From assembly GCF_024166365.1 (NCBI RefSeq), contig NC_064819.1, positions 114,992,293-115,056,292 on the forward strand: 64,000 nucleotides of DNA. The letters are read 5' to 3'. The position numbers and the translations under genes are program-made. The notes beneath the pieces are model-generated. The model was not told where the DNA came from, ran no database searches, and was given only the letters and a program-made list of their open reading frames with translations. Source of the stretch: Elephas maximus indicus (Eukaryota > Chordata > Mammalia > Proboscidea > Elephantidae). Shown here one piece after another: positions 46,707-59,853 of this stretch (position 1 is the first letter of the stretch; the number at the start of each line of letters is the position of its first letter).

Positions 46707-47699
46707 TTTTTTTTTAAATAATTTTTATTGTGCTTTAAGTGAAAGTTTACAAATCAAGTCAATCTCTCACATATAAACTTATATACACCTTACTACATGC
46801 TCCCATTTACTCTCCCCCTAATGAGTCAGCCCACTCCCTCCTTCCAGTCTCTCCTTTCGTGACTGTTTTGCCAGTTTCTAACCCTCTCTACCCTCCTATC
46901 TCCCCTCCAGACAGGAGATGCCAACACAGTCTCAAGTGTCCACCTGAAACAAGTAGCTCACTCTTCATCAGCATGTCTCTCCAACCCATTGTCCAGTCCC
47001 TTCCATGTCTGATGAGTTGTCTTCGGGAATGGTTCCTGTCCTGGGCCAACAGAAGGTGTGGGGACCATGACCGCCGGGATTCCTCTAGTCTCAGTCAGAC
47101 CATTAAGTCTGGTCTTTTTATGAGAATTTGGGGTCAGCATCCCACTGATCTCCTGCTCCCTCAGGGGTTCTCCATTGTGCTCCCTGTCAGGGCAGTCATC
47201 GGTTGTGGCCGGGCACCATCTAGTTCTTCTGGTCTCAGGATAATGGAAGTCTCTAGTTCATGTGGCCCTTTCTGTTTCTTGGGCTCATAGTTATCGTGTG
47301 ATCTTGGTGTTCTTCATTCTCCTTTGATCCAGGTGGGTTGAGACTAATTGATGCATCTTAGATGGCCGCTTGTTAGCATTTAAGACCCCAGACGCCACAC
47401 TTCAAAGTGGAATCAAAATGTTTTCTTAATAGAATTTATTTTGCCAATGGACTTAGAAGTCCCCTTAAGCCATAGTCCCCAAACCCCTGCCCTTGCTCCG
47501 CTGACCTTTGAAGCATTCAGTTTATCCCGGAAACTTCTTTGCTTTTGGTCCCGTCCAGTTGAGCTGACCTTCCCTGCATTGAGTATTGTCCTTCCCTTCA
47601 CCTAAAGTAGTTCTTATCTACTATCTAATCAGCAAATAACCCTCTCCCACCCTCCCTCCCTCCCTCCCCCGTCTCGTAACCACAAAAGTATGTGTTCTT

Positions 47700-49804
47700 C
47701 TCAGTTTAAACTATTTCTCAAGATCTCATAATAGTGGTATTATACAATATTTGTCCTTTTGCAACTGACTAATTTCACTGAGCATAATGCCTTCCAGGTT
47801 CCTCCATGTTATGAAATGTTTCACAGATTTGTCACTGTTCTTTATCAATGCGTACTATTCCATTGTGTGAATATACCATAATTTATTTATCCATTCATCA
47901 GTTGATGGACACCTTGGTTGCTTCCAGCTTTTTGCTATTGTAAACAGTGCTGCAATAAACATGGGCATGCGTATATCTGTTTGTGTAAAGGCTCTTATTT
48001 CTCTAGGATATATTCCGAGGAGTGGGATTTCTGGGTTGTGCTTTTTTGTTTGTTTTTTTCTAACTTTTTAAGGAAACGCCAGACAGATTTTCAAAGTGGT
48101 TGTACAATTTTACGTTCCCACCAGCAGTATATAAGAGTTCCAATCTCTCCCCAGCCTCCCCAACATTTACTATTTTGTGTTTTTTGGATTAATGCCAGCC
48201 TTGTTGGCGTGAAATGGAATCTCAACATAGTTTTAATTTGCATTTCTCTAATGGCTAATGATCGAGAGCATTTTCTCATGTATCTGTTAGCTGCCTGAAT
48301 ATCTTCTTTAGTGAAGCGTGTGTTCATATCCTTTGCCCACTTCTTGATTGGGTTGTTTGTCTTTTTGTGGTTGAGTTTTAACAGAATCATACAGATTTTA
48401 GAGACCAGGCACTGGTCAGAGATGTCATAGCTGAAAATTCTTTCCCAATCTGTAGGTGGTCTTTTTTACTCTTTTAGTGAAGTCTTTAGATGAGCATAGG
48501 TGTTTGATTTTTAGGAGCTCCCAGTTACCTGGTTTCTCTTCGTCATTTTTAGTAACGTTTTGTATTCTGTTTATGCCTTGTGTAAGGGCTCCTAACGTTG
48601 TCCCTATTTTTTCTTCCATGATCTTTATATTTATATTAGTCTTTATGTTTAGGTCTTTGATCCACTTGGAGTTAGTTTTTGTGCATGGTGTGAGGTATGG
48701 GTCCTGTTTCATTTTTTTGCAAATGGATATCCAGCTATGCCAGCACCATTTGTTAAAAAGACTATCTTTTCCCCAATTAACTGACTCCGGGCCTTTGTCA
48801 AATATCAGCTGCTCATATGTGGATGGATTTATATCTGGGTTCTCAAATCTGTTCCATTGGTCTATGTGCCTGTTGTACCAGCACCAGGATGTTTTGACTA
48901 CTGTGGCTGTATAATATGTTCTAAAACTAGGAAGAGTGAGGCCTCCCATTTTCTTCTTCTTTTGCAGTAATGCTTTACTTATCCGAGGCTTCTTTCCCTT
49001 CCATATGAAGTTGGTGATTTGTTTTTCCAACACTTTAAAAAATGTCATTGGAATTTGGATCAGAAGTGCATTTTTACTGTGTTAAGTCTTCCTATCCATG
49101 AGCAAGGTATGTTTTTCCACTTATGTAGGTCCCTTTTAGTTTCCTGCACTAGTACTTTGTAGTTTTCTTTGTATAGGTCTTTTACATCTTTGGTGAGATT
49201 TATTCCTAAGTATTTTATCTTCTTGGGGGCTACTGTGAATGGTATTGATCTGGTGATTTCCTCTTCGATGTTCTTTTTGTTGATGTAGAGGAATCCAAGT
49301 GATTTCTGTATGTTTATCTTGTAACCTGAAACTCTGCCAAACTCTTATTAGTTTTAGTAGTTTTCTGGAGGATTCCTTAGGGTTTTCTGTGTATAAGATC
49401 ATGTCATCTGCAAATAGAGATAATTTGACTTCTTTCTTGCCAATCCGGATGCCCTTTATTTCTTTGTCTAGCCTAATTGCTCTGGCTAGGACCTCCAGCA
49501 CAATGTTGAATAAGAGCGGTGATAAAGGGCATCCTTGTCTGGTTCCCATTCTCAAGGGAAATGCTTTCACTCTCTCTCCATTTAGAATGATGTTAGCTGT
49601 TGGCTTTGTATAGATGCCCTTTATTATGTTGAGGAATTTTCCTTCAATTCCTATTTTGCTGAGAGTTTTTATGATGAATGGGTGTTGGACTTTGTCAAAT
49701 GCCTTTTCTGCATCAATTGATAAGATCATGTGTTTTTTTGTCTCATGTTTTATTTATATGGTGGATTACATTAATGGTTTTTGTATATTGAACCAACCTT
49801 GCAT

Positions 49805-49859
<55 letters not shown>

Positions 49860-51576
49860 TTTTTTTTTGTTATACCTGGTGTAAATCCCACTTGGTCGTG
49901 GTGGATTATTTTTTTGACATATTGTTGAATTCTATTGGCTAGAATTTTGTGGAGGATATTTGCATCTATGTTTATGAAGGATATAGGTATGTAAATTTCT
50001 TTATTTTTGATGTCTTTACCTGGTTTTGGTATCAGGGAGATGGTGGCCTCATAGAATGAGTTAGGTAGTATTCCATCATTTTCTATGCTTTGAAATACCT
50101 TTAGTAGTAGTGGTGTTAACTCTTCTCTGAAAGTTTGGTAGAACTCTGCAGTGAAGCTGTCCGGGCCAGGGTTTTTTTTTGTTGGGAATTTTTTGATTAC
50201 CTTTTCAATCTCTTTTTTTTGTTGTTATGGGTCTATTTAGTTGTTCTACTTCTGATTGTGTTAGTTTAGGTAGGTAGTGTTTTTCTTGGAATTCTTCCAT
50301 TTCTTCTAGGTTTGCAAATTTGTTAGGGTACAATTTTTTGTAATAATCTGATATGATTCTTTTAATTTTCATTGGGTCTGTTGTGATATGGCCAATCTCA
50401 TTTCTTATTTGAGTTATTTGTTTCCTTTCCTGTATTTCTTTAGTCAGTCTAACGGTTTATCAATTTTGTTGATTTTTTCAAAGAAACAGCTTTTGGCTTG
50501 GTTAATTCTTTCAATTGTTTTTCTGTTCTTAGTTCAGCTCTAATTTTTATTTTATTATTTGTTTTCTTCTGGTGCCTGATGGATCCTTTTGTTGCTCGCT
50601 TCCTATTTGTTCAAGTTGTAGGAACAGTTCTGTGATTTTGGCTCTTTCTTCTTTATGTATGTGTGTGTTTATCGATATAAATTGACCTCTGAGCACTGCT
50701 TTTGCTGTGTCCCAGAGGTTTTGATAGAAAGTATTTCCATTCTTGTTGCATTCTATGAATTTCTTTGTTCCCTCCTTAATGTCTTCTGTAACCCAGTCTT
50801 TTTGGAGCAGGGTATTGTTCAGTTTCCAAGTATTTGATTTCTTTTCCCTGATTTTTCTCTTATTGATTTCTACTTTTATGGCCTTGTGGTCTGAGAAGAT
50901 GCTTTGTAATATTTTGATGCTTTGGATTCCGCAAAGGTTTGTTTTATGACCATATGTGATCTATTCTAGAGAATGTTCCATGTGCAATAGAAAAAAAGTA
51001 TACTTTGCAGCTGTTGGGTGGAGTGTTCTGTATAAGTCTATGAGGTCAAGTTGGTTGATCGTAGCAATTAGGTCTTCGGTGTCTCTGTTGAGCTTCTTAC
51101 TGGATGTCCTGTCCTTCTCCGAAAGTGGTGTGTTGAAGTCTCCTACTATAATTGTGGAGGTGTCTATCTCACTTTTCAGTTCTGTTAAAGTTTGTTTTAT
51201 GTATCTCGCAGCCCTGTCATTGGGTGCATAAATATTTAATATGGTTATATCTTCATGGTAAATTATCTCTTTAATCATTATGTAGTGTCCTTCTTTATCC
51301 TTTGTGGTGGATTTAACTTTAAAGTCTATTTTGTCAGAAATTAATATTGCCACTCCTGCTCTTTTTTGATTGTTGTTTGCTTGATATATTTTTTTCCATC
51401 CTTTGCATTTTAGTTTTTTTGTGTCTCTAAGTCTAAGGTGTGTCTGTCTCTTGTAGGCAGCATATAGACAGGTCATGTTTCTTTATCCAGTCTGAGACTC
51501 TCTGTCTCTTTATTGCTGCATTTAGTCCATTTACATTCAGTGTAATTATAGATAAGTATGAGTTTTGTTCTGTCAT
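47700..51576 (-). pseudogene. L1 ORF2 (endonuclease / reverse transcriptase), broken
   Basis: The start codon at 51,576 opens MTEQNSYLSIITLNVNGLNA, the L1 ORF2 N-terminus. The endonuclease region follows (IIVGDFNTPLSE near 51.1 kb). The RT core at 49,136-49,729 keeps LFADDMILY and [12 protein letters not shown]. The C-terminal piece lies at 48,425-49,048. The span of about 3.9 kb fits the usual 1,275 codons or so, but stops and frameshifts separate the pieces, so it cannot make a whole enzyme. Confidence 0.8.
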
Positions 51577-51939
51577 TTTGATGCCTTTTTGTGTGTGTTG
51601 TTGACAATTTCATTTTTCCACTTACTTTTTTGTGCTGAGATGTTTTTCTTTGTAAATTGTGTGTTCCTCATTTTCATAGTAGTTGAATTTATTTTTGCTG
51701 AGTCTTATGTTTTTCTTGGTTTTTATTTTGAATTATGGAATTGTTAGACCTCTTTGTGGTTACCTTAATGTTTACCCCTATTTTTCTAAGTAAAAACCTA
51801 ACTTGTATCGTCCTATATTGCCTTGCTTTCCTTTCCATATGGAAGATCTATGCCTCTTGTATTTAGTACTTTTTGATCATTGTGATCTTTGACATGACTT
51901 CAATGATTCCCTGTTTTGAGCATTTTTTTCTTTTTAAAA

Positions 51940-52990
51940 TTAATCTTATTTTATTTTTGTAATTTCCCTATTTGAGTTGTTATCGAGATGCTCTGTTCTG
52001 TGACCTTGTGTTGTGCTGGTATCTGATATTATTGATTTTCTGACCAGTTTCCTTAGTAATTCTTGTAGCTTTGGTTTGGTTTTTGCAAATTCTCTAAGCT
52101 TGTGTTTATCTGTAAATGTTTTAATTTCACCTTCATACTTGAGAGAGAGTTTTGCTATATATATGATCCTTGGCTGGCAGTTTTTCTCTTTCAGGGCTCT
52201 ATATATGTCATCCCATTGCCTTCTTGACGGCATGGTTTCTGCTGAGTAGCCTGAACTTATTCTTATTTATTCTCCTTTGTAGGAGACTTTTCTTTTATCC
52301 CCAGCTGCTTTTAAAATTTTCTCTTTTTCTTTGGTTTTGGCAAGTTTGATGATAATATGCCTTGGTGATTTTCTTTTTGGATCAATCTTATATGGGGTTC
52401 GACGAGCATCTTGGATGGATATCCTTTCATCTTTCATGATACCAGGGAAGTTTTCTGCCAACAAATCTTCATCTATTCTCTCTGTATTTTCTGTTATCCC
52501 TCCCTGTTCTGCAACTCCAATCACACGCAAGTTATTCTTCTTGATAGAGTCCCACATGATTCTTAGGGTCTCTTCATTTTTTTTTAATTCTTTTATCTGA
52601 TTTTTCTTCAACTATATTTGTGTCAATTGCTTTATCCTTCAACTCCCCCACTCTGCATTCCAATTCCATTGATTCTGCTCCACTGACTTCCTATTGAGTT
52701 GTCTAATTCTGTAATTTTACTGTTAATCTTTTGGATTTCTGAATGCTGTCTCTCTATGGATTCTTGTAGCTTATTATTTTTTCCACTATGTTCTTGAATA
52801 ATCTTTTTGAGTTCTTCAACTGCTTTATAAGTGTGTTACTTGGCTTTTTCTGTAGATTGCCTTATTTCATTTCTGAGGTCATCCCTGATATCTTGAAGCA
52901 TTCTGTGTATTAGTTTTTTATATTCTGCATCTGGCAATTCCAGGATTGCATCTTCATTTGGGAAAGATTTTTATTCTTTAATTTGGGGAT
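51940..52990 (-). pseudogene. L1 ORF1 (RNA-binding protein), broken
   Basis: Pieces at 52,267-52,611 and 51,946-52,233 carry the L1 ORF1 RRM/C-terminal signature (DLLAENFPGIMKDERISIQD; RRQWDDIYRALKEKNCQPRI). They are in different frames, so ORF1 is frameshifted. L1 ORF1 protein is a trimeric chaperone that coats L1 RNA. Confidence 0.75.
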
Positions 52991-54845
52991 TTGTGGAAGC
53001 AATCATGGTCTGCTTCTTTATGTGGTTTGATATCAACTGTTGTCTCCGAGCCATCTGTAAGATATTGTAATGATTTATTTCATATTTGCTCACTGAGTCT
53101 TATCTTGTTTTGTTTTCTTTCAATATATGCAGATGGGCTACTAGATTGTGCTGTCTTGATTGTTGTAGCCTTCGAATCACTTATGTCCTATCACCAGCTG
53201 GTTTAGGCTATTATCAAATATATAAGCCTAAGAGTCCATTCACTGTTCTTGAATAGAATCAGCTTAGGTGTTCTGATTTTGGGTCACCAAGTGTGTGGTG
53301 TAGATTGTCACCTATTCACTTAGAGGAGTAGTAGTGATACTTGTGTGCACCAGATTCTAGTAGCAGCAGGGGGTCACACTCCAGGGATGGCAGGATGCTG
53401 TCTGTCTTCCCGCACGTGCCAGTGAGGAAGGTGTGTCTCTATTCCTAAGGCACTTTGGTGGGTGGGCTCTGCAGCTGTACCTTAGGCACCCAATGCATGT
53501 ACCTCTAAAGATTGGTAGGTGTCAGTATCCTCAGACCCCTTTGGCAGGTGGCTAGGTGGTTTGGGAGGAACTTCAGCCCTCAGTTCCCCGTTGTGGATCA
53601 GTGAGGGCTCTGTTAAATAGGTAGAGATATCAGACCCGGAAAACTTGTTTTTCCAGTGCTCTGCTAAAACAATTACAGTCAGATCTCTATCAGAATTGCA
53701 TTTGCATTATAATAGCCACCTTGTTCCCTGTAGGGATGAAAGCCAAAGACTGTGGATCTTATATACTTGGCTGGAGCTGGTTCTGTATTGTTATTCCAGT
53801 TTAGTGAAGTCAGGGAAGGATTTCTCGTTCCTGGGTTTTTAGTAGCTGCTTCTCTCAGGTCAGGAGAAGAGGTTAGGAAAAGAAAACAAACAAACAAACA
53901 AAAAACCACAGAGCACTTCACTCCCTGGCCCAGGAAATTCCAATGTTAATGAAGCCACCTGGGGCAGGGAGGGGAGGGATCAGATAGGAGAGAGAGGCAC
54001 CCAGCAATATAGACAAAGTTACTTATCTTGCTTGGTGATGGATGTTTTATCTGAGATTCCCAAGGGGCGTGTAGCCTGTGTGTGCCTGCTGGGTTCAGAT
54101 TGCCCCCGAGGGTCAGACCCTTGTCCCGTGCTTGTGCTGTCTCAGAAGCTGTGGTCAGCTCCTCCGCTCCCTGTCCAAAGCCCAGCACCAAGGTTCCCCG
54201 GCTGGGATGCCACTCTCCAGGCTCCAAAACCGGCTGCTGCCTCCCAGTGACTTCTCCTCCTGTAAGCCATGTCATTGTACTGCCTGCATGAGCTGGCTAG
54301 GCTTCCCCTGAGGTCACTTCAGGGGGCTAGGGCTGTGTCCTTGGTTTGCACCATCTCAGGAAGCCATGCTCAGCAACCCTGTGCCCAGTTCAAAGCCCAG
54401 CACCAAGGTTTTCTGACTGGGATGCTGGCTCCAGGCTCTGAAAACAGTCGATCCTTCCTCGTGGTTGCTCGTTCTCTTGTTAGCCGCGTCAGTGTGCAGC
54501 CTGCTTGCACTGGCTGAGTCTCTACCGAGGTTACCCCAGGGGGCTAGGGGCCAGAGCTGTGTCCCGTGCCTGCCCCACCTTAGCAAGCCGCAATCAGCCC
54601 CGCCACTCGGCACCCAGGAACTGCGAAGGCTCAAGACTGTGGAGCCGGACACCGGTTCCAGAAACAGTTGCTGCTTCAGATCACAGCTTTTCACTCCCCT
54701 GTCACTAAGGTCAACTCTTTAGATCTGTGTTTGATGGTCAGGGCTTGTAGATTGTCCTGTATGTGATCGATTCACTTGTTTTTCTGAGTCTTTGTTGCAA
54801 CAGGGATCCGAGGTAGCTTCTACCTAGTCAGCCATCTTGGCCCCC

Positions 54846-55549
54846 CAGAATAGTTTCTCAATAAACTTTGTTAGGCCAATTGACCCAGATGTCCCCCAAA
54901 ACAATGGTCCCTGGACCCGAGCCCCTGCTACTCTGTCCCTTGAGGTGTTTGATTGTGTTCAGGAAACTTCTTAGCTTTTGGTTTAGTTCAGTTGCACTGA
55001 CCTCACCTGTATTGTGCGCTGTCCTTCCCTTCACCTAAGATAATTCTTATCTACTATCTAATTAGTGAATTCCCTTCACCTTCCCTCCCTACCCTTGTAA
55101 TTATCAAAGAATTTTTTCTTCTGTGTTTATATCTTTCCTTGAGTTTTTATACTAGTAATCTCATACAATATTTGCCCTTTTGTGACTGACTAATTTCACT
55201 CAGCATAATGCCTTCCAGATTCAACCCTGTTGTGAGATATTCTCCAGATTTGTCATTGTCCTTTATTGTTGGGTAGTATTCCATTGTGTGTATGTAACAT
55301 AATTTATTTATCCATTCATCTGCTGATGCACACCTAGGTTCTTTCCATTTTTTGCTATTGTGAACAGTGCTGCAATGAACATGGGTATGCATGTATCTAT
55401 TCCTGTGACAGCTTTTATTTCTCTAGGATATATTCCAAGGAGTGGGATTGCTGGATCCTATGGTACTTTTATTTCTAACGTCTTAAGGAAGTGCCAAATC
55501 AATTTCCAAACTGGTTGTACCATTTTACATACTTACCAGCCATGTATAA
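54846..55549 (-). mobile_element. Middle-aged L1, ORF2 end and 3' UTR (second piece)
   Basis: Continues the L1 begun at 46,003. The frame at 55,147-55,392 is the ORF2 C-terminus (SADEWINKLCYIHTMEYYPT). Broken by an RTE at 55,550. Confidence 0.82.
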
Positions 55550-57336
55550 TAATATTATAATGTATTATAATAACATGTGCAAAGAGCTGGAGATGGAAAA
55601 CCAAAAGGGAAGAACACACTCGGTGTTTCTCAAGCTGAAAGAACTGAAGAAAAAATTCAAGCCTCAAGTTGCAATAGTGAAAGGTTCTATGGGGAAAATA
55701 TTAAATGAGGCAGGAAGCATTAAAAAAAGATGAAAGGAATACACAGAGTCATTATACCAAAAAGAATTAGTCAATGTTCAACCATTTCAAAAGGTGGCAT
55801 ATGATCAGGAGCTGATAGTACTGAAGGAAGAAGTCCAAGCTGCTCTGAAGGCATTGGTGAAAAACAAGGCTCCAGGAATTGATGGAATATCAATTGAGAT
55901 GTTTCAACAAACAGATCCAGTGGTGGAGGTGCTCACTCATCTATGCCAAGAAATATGGAAGACAGCTTCCTGACCAACTGACTGGAAGAGATCCATATTT
56001 ATGCCTATTCCCAAGAAAGGTGATCCAACCAAATGTGGAAATTATAGAACAATATCATTAATATCACACACAAGCAAAATTTTGAAGATCATTCAAAAAT
56101 GGCTGCAGCAGTATATCGACAGGGAAGTGCCAGAAATTCAGGCTGGTTTCAGAAGAGGACGTGGAACCAGGGATATCATTGCTGATGTCAGATGGATCCT
56201 GGCTGAAAGCAGAGAATACCAGAAGGATGTTTACCTGTGTTTTATTGACTATGCAAAGGATTCGACTGTGTGGATCATAACAAACTATGGATAACACTGC
56301 GAAAAATGGGAATTCCAGAACACTTAATTGTGCTCATGAGGAACTTTTATACAGATCAAGAGGCAGTTGTTCGGACAGAACAAGAGGATACGGATTGGTT
56401 TAAAGTCAGGAAAGGTGTGCATCAGGGTTGTATTCTTTCACCATACCTATTTAATCTGTATGCTGAGCAAATCATCTGAGAAGCTGGACTATATGAAGAA
56501 GAATGGGGTATCAGGATTGGAGGAAAACTCATTAACAACCTGTGTTATGCAGATGACACAATCTTGCTTGCTGAAAGTGAAGAGGTCTTGAAGCACTTAC
56601 TAATGAAGATCAAAGACCACAGCCTTCAGTATGGATTGCACCTCAACATAAAGAAAACAAAAATCCTCACAACTGGACAAATGAGCAACATCATGATAAA
56701 CAGAGAAAAGATTGAAGTTGTCAAGAATTTCATTTTATTTGGATCCACAATCAACAGCCACGGAAGCAGCAGTCAAGAAATCAAAAGACGCATTGCATTG
56801 GGCAAATCAGCTGCAAAGGACCTCTTCAAAGCATGGAAGAGCAAAGATGTCTCCATGAAGAATAAGGTGCACCTGGCCCAAGCCATGGTATTTTCAATCA
56901 CATCATATGCATGTGAAAGCTGGACAATGAATAAGGAAGACCGAAGAAGAATTGATACCTTTGAATTGGGGTGTTGGCGAAGGGTATTGAATATAGCATG
57001 GACTGCCAAAAGAACAAACAAATCTTTCTCGGAAGAAGTACAAGCAGAATGCTCCTTAGAAGCAAGGATGGCAAGAGTGAATCTTACATACTTTGGACAT
57101 GTTGTCAGGAGGGGAGGGATCAGTCCCTGAAGAAGGACATCATGCTTGGTAGGGTACAGGGTCAGCGGAAAAGAGGAAGACCCTTAATGAGGTGGGTTGA
57201 CACAGTGGCTGCAACAATGAGCTCAAGCATAAAAACGATTGTAAGGATGGCTCAGGACCTGGCAGTGTTTCATTCTGTTGTGCATAGGGTTGCTATGAGT
57301 CGGAACCATCTCAACGGCACCTAACAACAACAACAA
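55550..57336 (+). mobile_element. RTE/BovB-like LINE, 5'-truncated, inserted in L1
   Basis: Flanked by CCAGCCATGTATAA (55,536) and CCAGCCGTGTATAA (57,337), a 14-bp target duplication with one change. Reverse-transcriptase pieces: 56,001-56,294 (PEIQAGFRRGRGTRDIIADV, LCFIDYAKD), then LCYADDTILLAESEE near 56,545, then a 188-residue C-terminal frame at 56,564-57,130. The tail is CACCTAACAACAACAACAAC. This is the best preserved RTE here, but still frameshifted between the fingers and the YADD box. Confidence 0.92.
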
Positions 57337-59715
57337 CCAGCCGTGTATAAGTGTTCCAGTCTCTCCATAACCTATCCAATATTTATTGTTTTGGATTAAT
57401 GCTAGCCTTGTTGGGGTGAGATGGTATCTCATTGTAGTTTTGATTTGCATTTCTCTAATAGCTAATGATCGTGAGCCTTTCCTCATGTATGTTAGCCACC
57501 TGAATGTCTTCTTTGGTGAAGCATATGTTCATATCCTTTGTCCATTTTTCAGTAGGGTTATATGTCTTTTGTTATTGAGGTTTTGCAGTATCTTGTAGAT
57601 GTGAGAAATCAGACCCTTATCGGTCTTGTTGTAGCCAAAAATTTTTTCCCACTCTGTAGCTGTCTTTTTGCTCTTTTGGTGAAGTCTTTTGATGGGCATA
57701 AGTGTTTGATTTTTAGGAGCTCCCAGTTATCTAGTTTCTCTTCTGGTGTTTATGCATTGTTAGTTATGGTTTGTATTCTATTTATGCCATGTATTAGGGC
57801 TGCTAGAGTTGTCGGTATTTTTTCTTCCATAATCTTTACTGTTTTAGATTTTACGTTTTGAGTTAGTTTTTATACATGGTGTGAGGTATGGGTCTTGTTT
57901 CAATTTTTTTTTTTTTTGGCAAATAGATATCCAGTTATGCCAGTACCATTTGTTAAAGAGACAGTTTTTCCCCCGTTTAACGGACTTTGGGCCTTTGTCA
58001 AATATCAGCTGCTCATAGGTGAATGAATTTACATCTGGATTCTCAATTCTGTTCCATTGGTCTGTGTATCTGTTGCTGTACCAGTACCAGGCTGTTCTGA
58101 CTACCACGGTAGTATAATAGGTTCTAAAATCAGGTTGTGTGAAACCTCCCACTTTGTTCTTCTTCTTCAGTAATGCTTTGTTTATCCAGGGCCTCTTCCC
58201 TTTCCATATGAAGTTGGTGATTTGTTTCTCCACCTTGTTAAAAAGTCGTTGGAATTTGGGTCAAGATTGCATTGTATCTGTAGATTGTTTTGGGTAGAAT
58301 TGACATTTTCACAATGTTGAGTTTTCCTATCCATGAGCAAGGTAAATTTTTCCACGTATGTAGGCCTTTTTTGGTTTCTTGCAGTAGCATCTTGTAGTTT
58401 TCTTTGTATAAGTATTGTGCATCTTTGTTTAGATTTATTCCTAAGTATTTTATCTTTTTGGGGGCTATCGTAAATGGTATTGATTTGGTGATTTCCTCTT
58501 CAAAGTTTTCTTTGTTGGTGTAGAGGAACCCAACTGATTTTTGTATGTTTATCTTGTATCATGATACTTTGCTGGAAACTTCTATCAGTTCCAGTAGTTT
58601 TCTTGTGAATTCTTTGGGGTTTTCCCTGTATAAGGCCATATCATCTGCAGATAGGGATACTTTTATTTCTTCCTTACCAACTTGGATGCCCTTTATTCCT
58701 TTTTCTTGCTTTATTGCTCTGGCTAGGACCTGCAATACAATGTTGAGTAAGTGTGGTGATAAAGGACATCCTTGTCTGATTTCTGTTCTCAAAGGGAATG
58801 ATTTCAGACTTTCTCCATTTAGGATGAAGTTGGCTTTTGGCTTTGTATAAATGCCCTTTATTATGTTGAGGAATTTCCCATCTATTCCTATTTTGCTGGG
58901 AGTTTTTATCATGAATAGGTGTTGAACTTTGTCAAATGTCTTTTCTGCATCAATTGATAAGATCACATGGTTCTCATCTTTTGCATTATTTATATGATGG
59001 ATTACATTAATTGTTTTTCTAATGTTGAACCATCCTGCTTACTTGGTATGAATCCCACTTGGTCATGGGTGAGTTATTTTTTTTGATATGTTGCTGAATT
59101 CTATTGGCTAGAATTTTGTTGAAGATTTTTTACATCTATGTTCATGAAGGGTATTGGTCTGTAGTTTTCTTTTTTTGTGGTGTCTTTACCTGGTTTTGGT
59201 ATCAAGGTTATGCTGGCTTCATAGAATAAGTTCAGAAGTATTGCATCCTTTTCCATGCTCTGAAATACCTTTAGTAGTAGTGGTGTTTACTCTTCTTTGA
59301 AAGTTTGGTAGAATTCTCCAGTGAAGCCATCAGGGTCAGGGCTTTTTTTTGGGGGGGGGGAGGTTTAGTTACCTCTTCAATCTCTTCTTTTGTTATGGGT
59401 TTATTTAGTTTTTCTACCTCTGTTTGTGTTAGTTTAGGTAGGTAGTGTGTTTCTAGAAATTTGTCCATTTCCTCTAAGTTTTCAAATTTGTTGGAGTACA
59501 ATTTTTCATAGCATTCTGTTAAGATTCTTTTTCTTTCAGATGGGTCTGTTGTGATATCACCCAACTCATTTCTTACTTAGGTTATTTGCTTCCTCTCCTG
59601 TTTTTTCTTTTGTCAGTTTGGCCAATGGTTTATTAATTTTGTTGATCTTTTCAAAGAACCAGCTTTTGGTCTTGTTAACTCTTTCAATTGTTTTTCTATT
59701 CTCTATTTTATTTAT

Positions 59716-59853
59716 GGAAACCCTGGTGGCATAGTGGTTAAGAATTTGGCAATTTGAATCCACCAGGCACTCCATAGAAACTGTATGGGGCAGTTCTTTA
59801 TGGTCGCTATGAATCAGATTTGACTTGATGGCAATAGGTTCGGTTTTTCGTTT
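59716..59853 (+). mobile_element. AfroSINE-type SINE, short class, in L1
   Basis: GGAAACCCTGGTGGCATAGT to GGCAATAGGTTCGGTTTTT. Flanks ATTTTATTTAT and ATTTCATTTAT look like a target duplication. Confidence 0.92.

Larger units (their letters stand above)
46707..54845 (-). mobile_element. Full-length L1 LINE, 8.1 kb, inactive
   Basis: The 5' end on minus begins GGGGGGCCAAGATGGCTGAC, the L1 promoter start. The 3' end has CACAATAAAAATTATTTAAA plus an A-tail. Inserted in the 3' UTR of an older L1 of the same family. The flanks CAGAGTAG and CAGAATAG (46,699 and 54,846) look like a target duplication with one change. ORF1 and ORF2 are both recognisable but interrupted. It contains a 47-bp (AT)n run at 49,808-49,854 and a GC-rich 5' UTR at 53.3-54.8 kb. 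Confidence 0.9.

Noticed and set aside
54078-54694. Several overlapping 70-110 residue frames on both strands
   Set aside because: All lie in the GC-rich 5' UTR of the full-length L1, where stop codons are rare by composition.
56564-57130. 188-residue frame as a possible domesticated reverse transcriptase
   Set aside because: It is the C-terminal part of an RTE with tail and target duplication. The RT core upstream is in another frame, and there is no sign of a host promoter.
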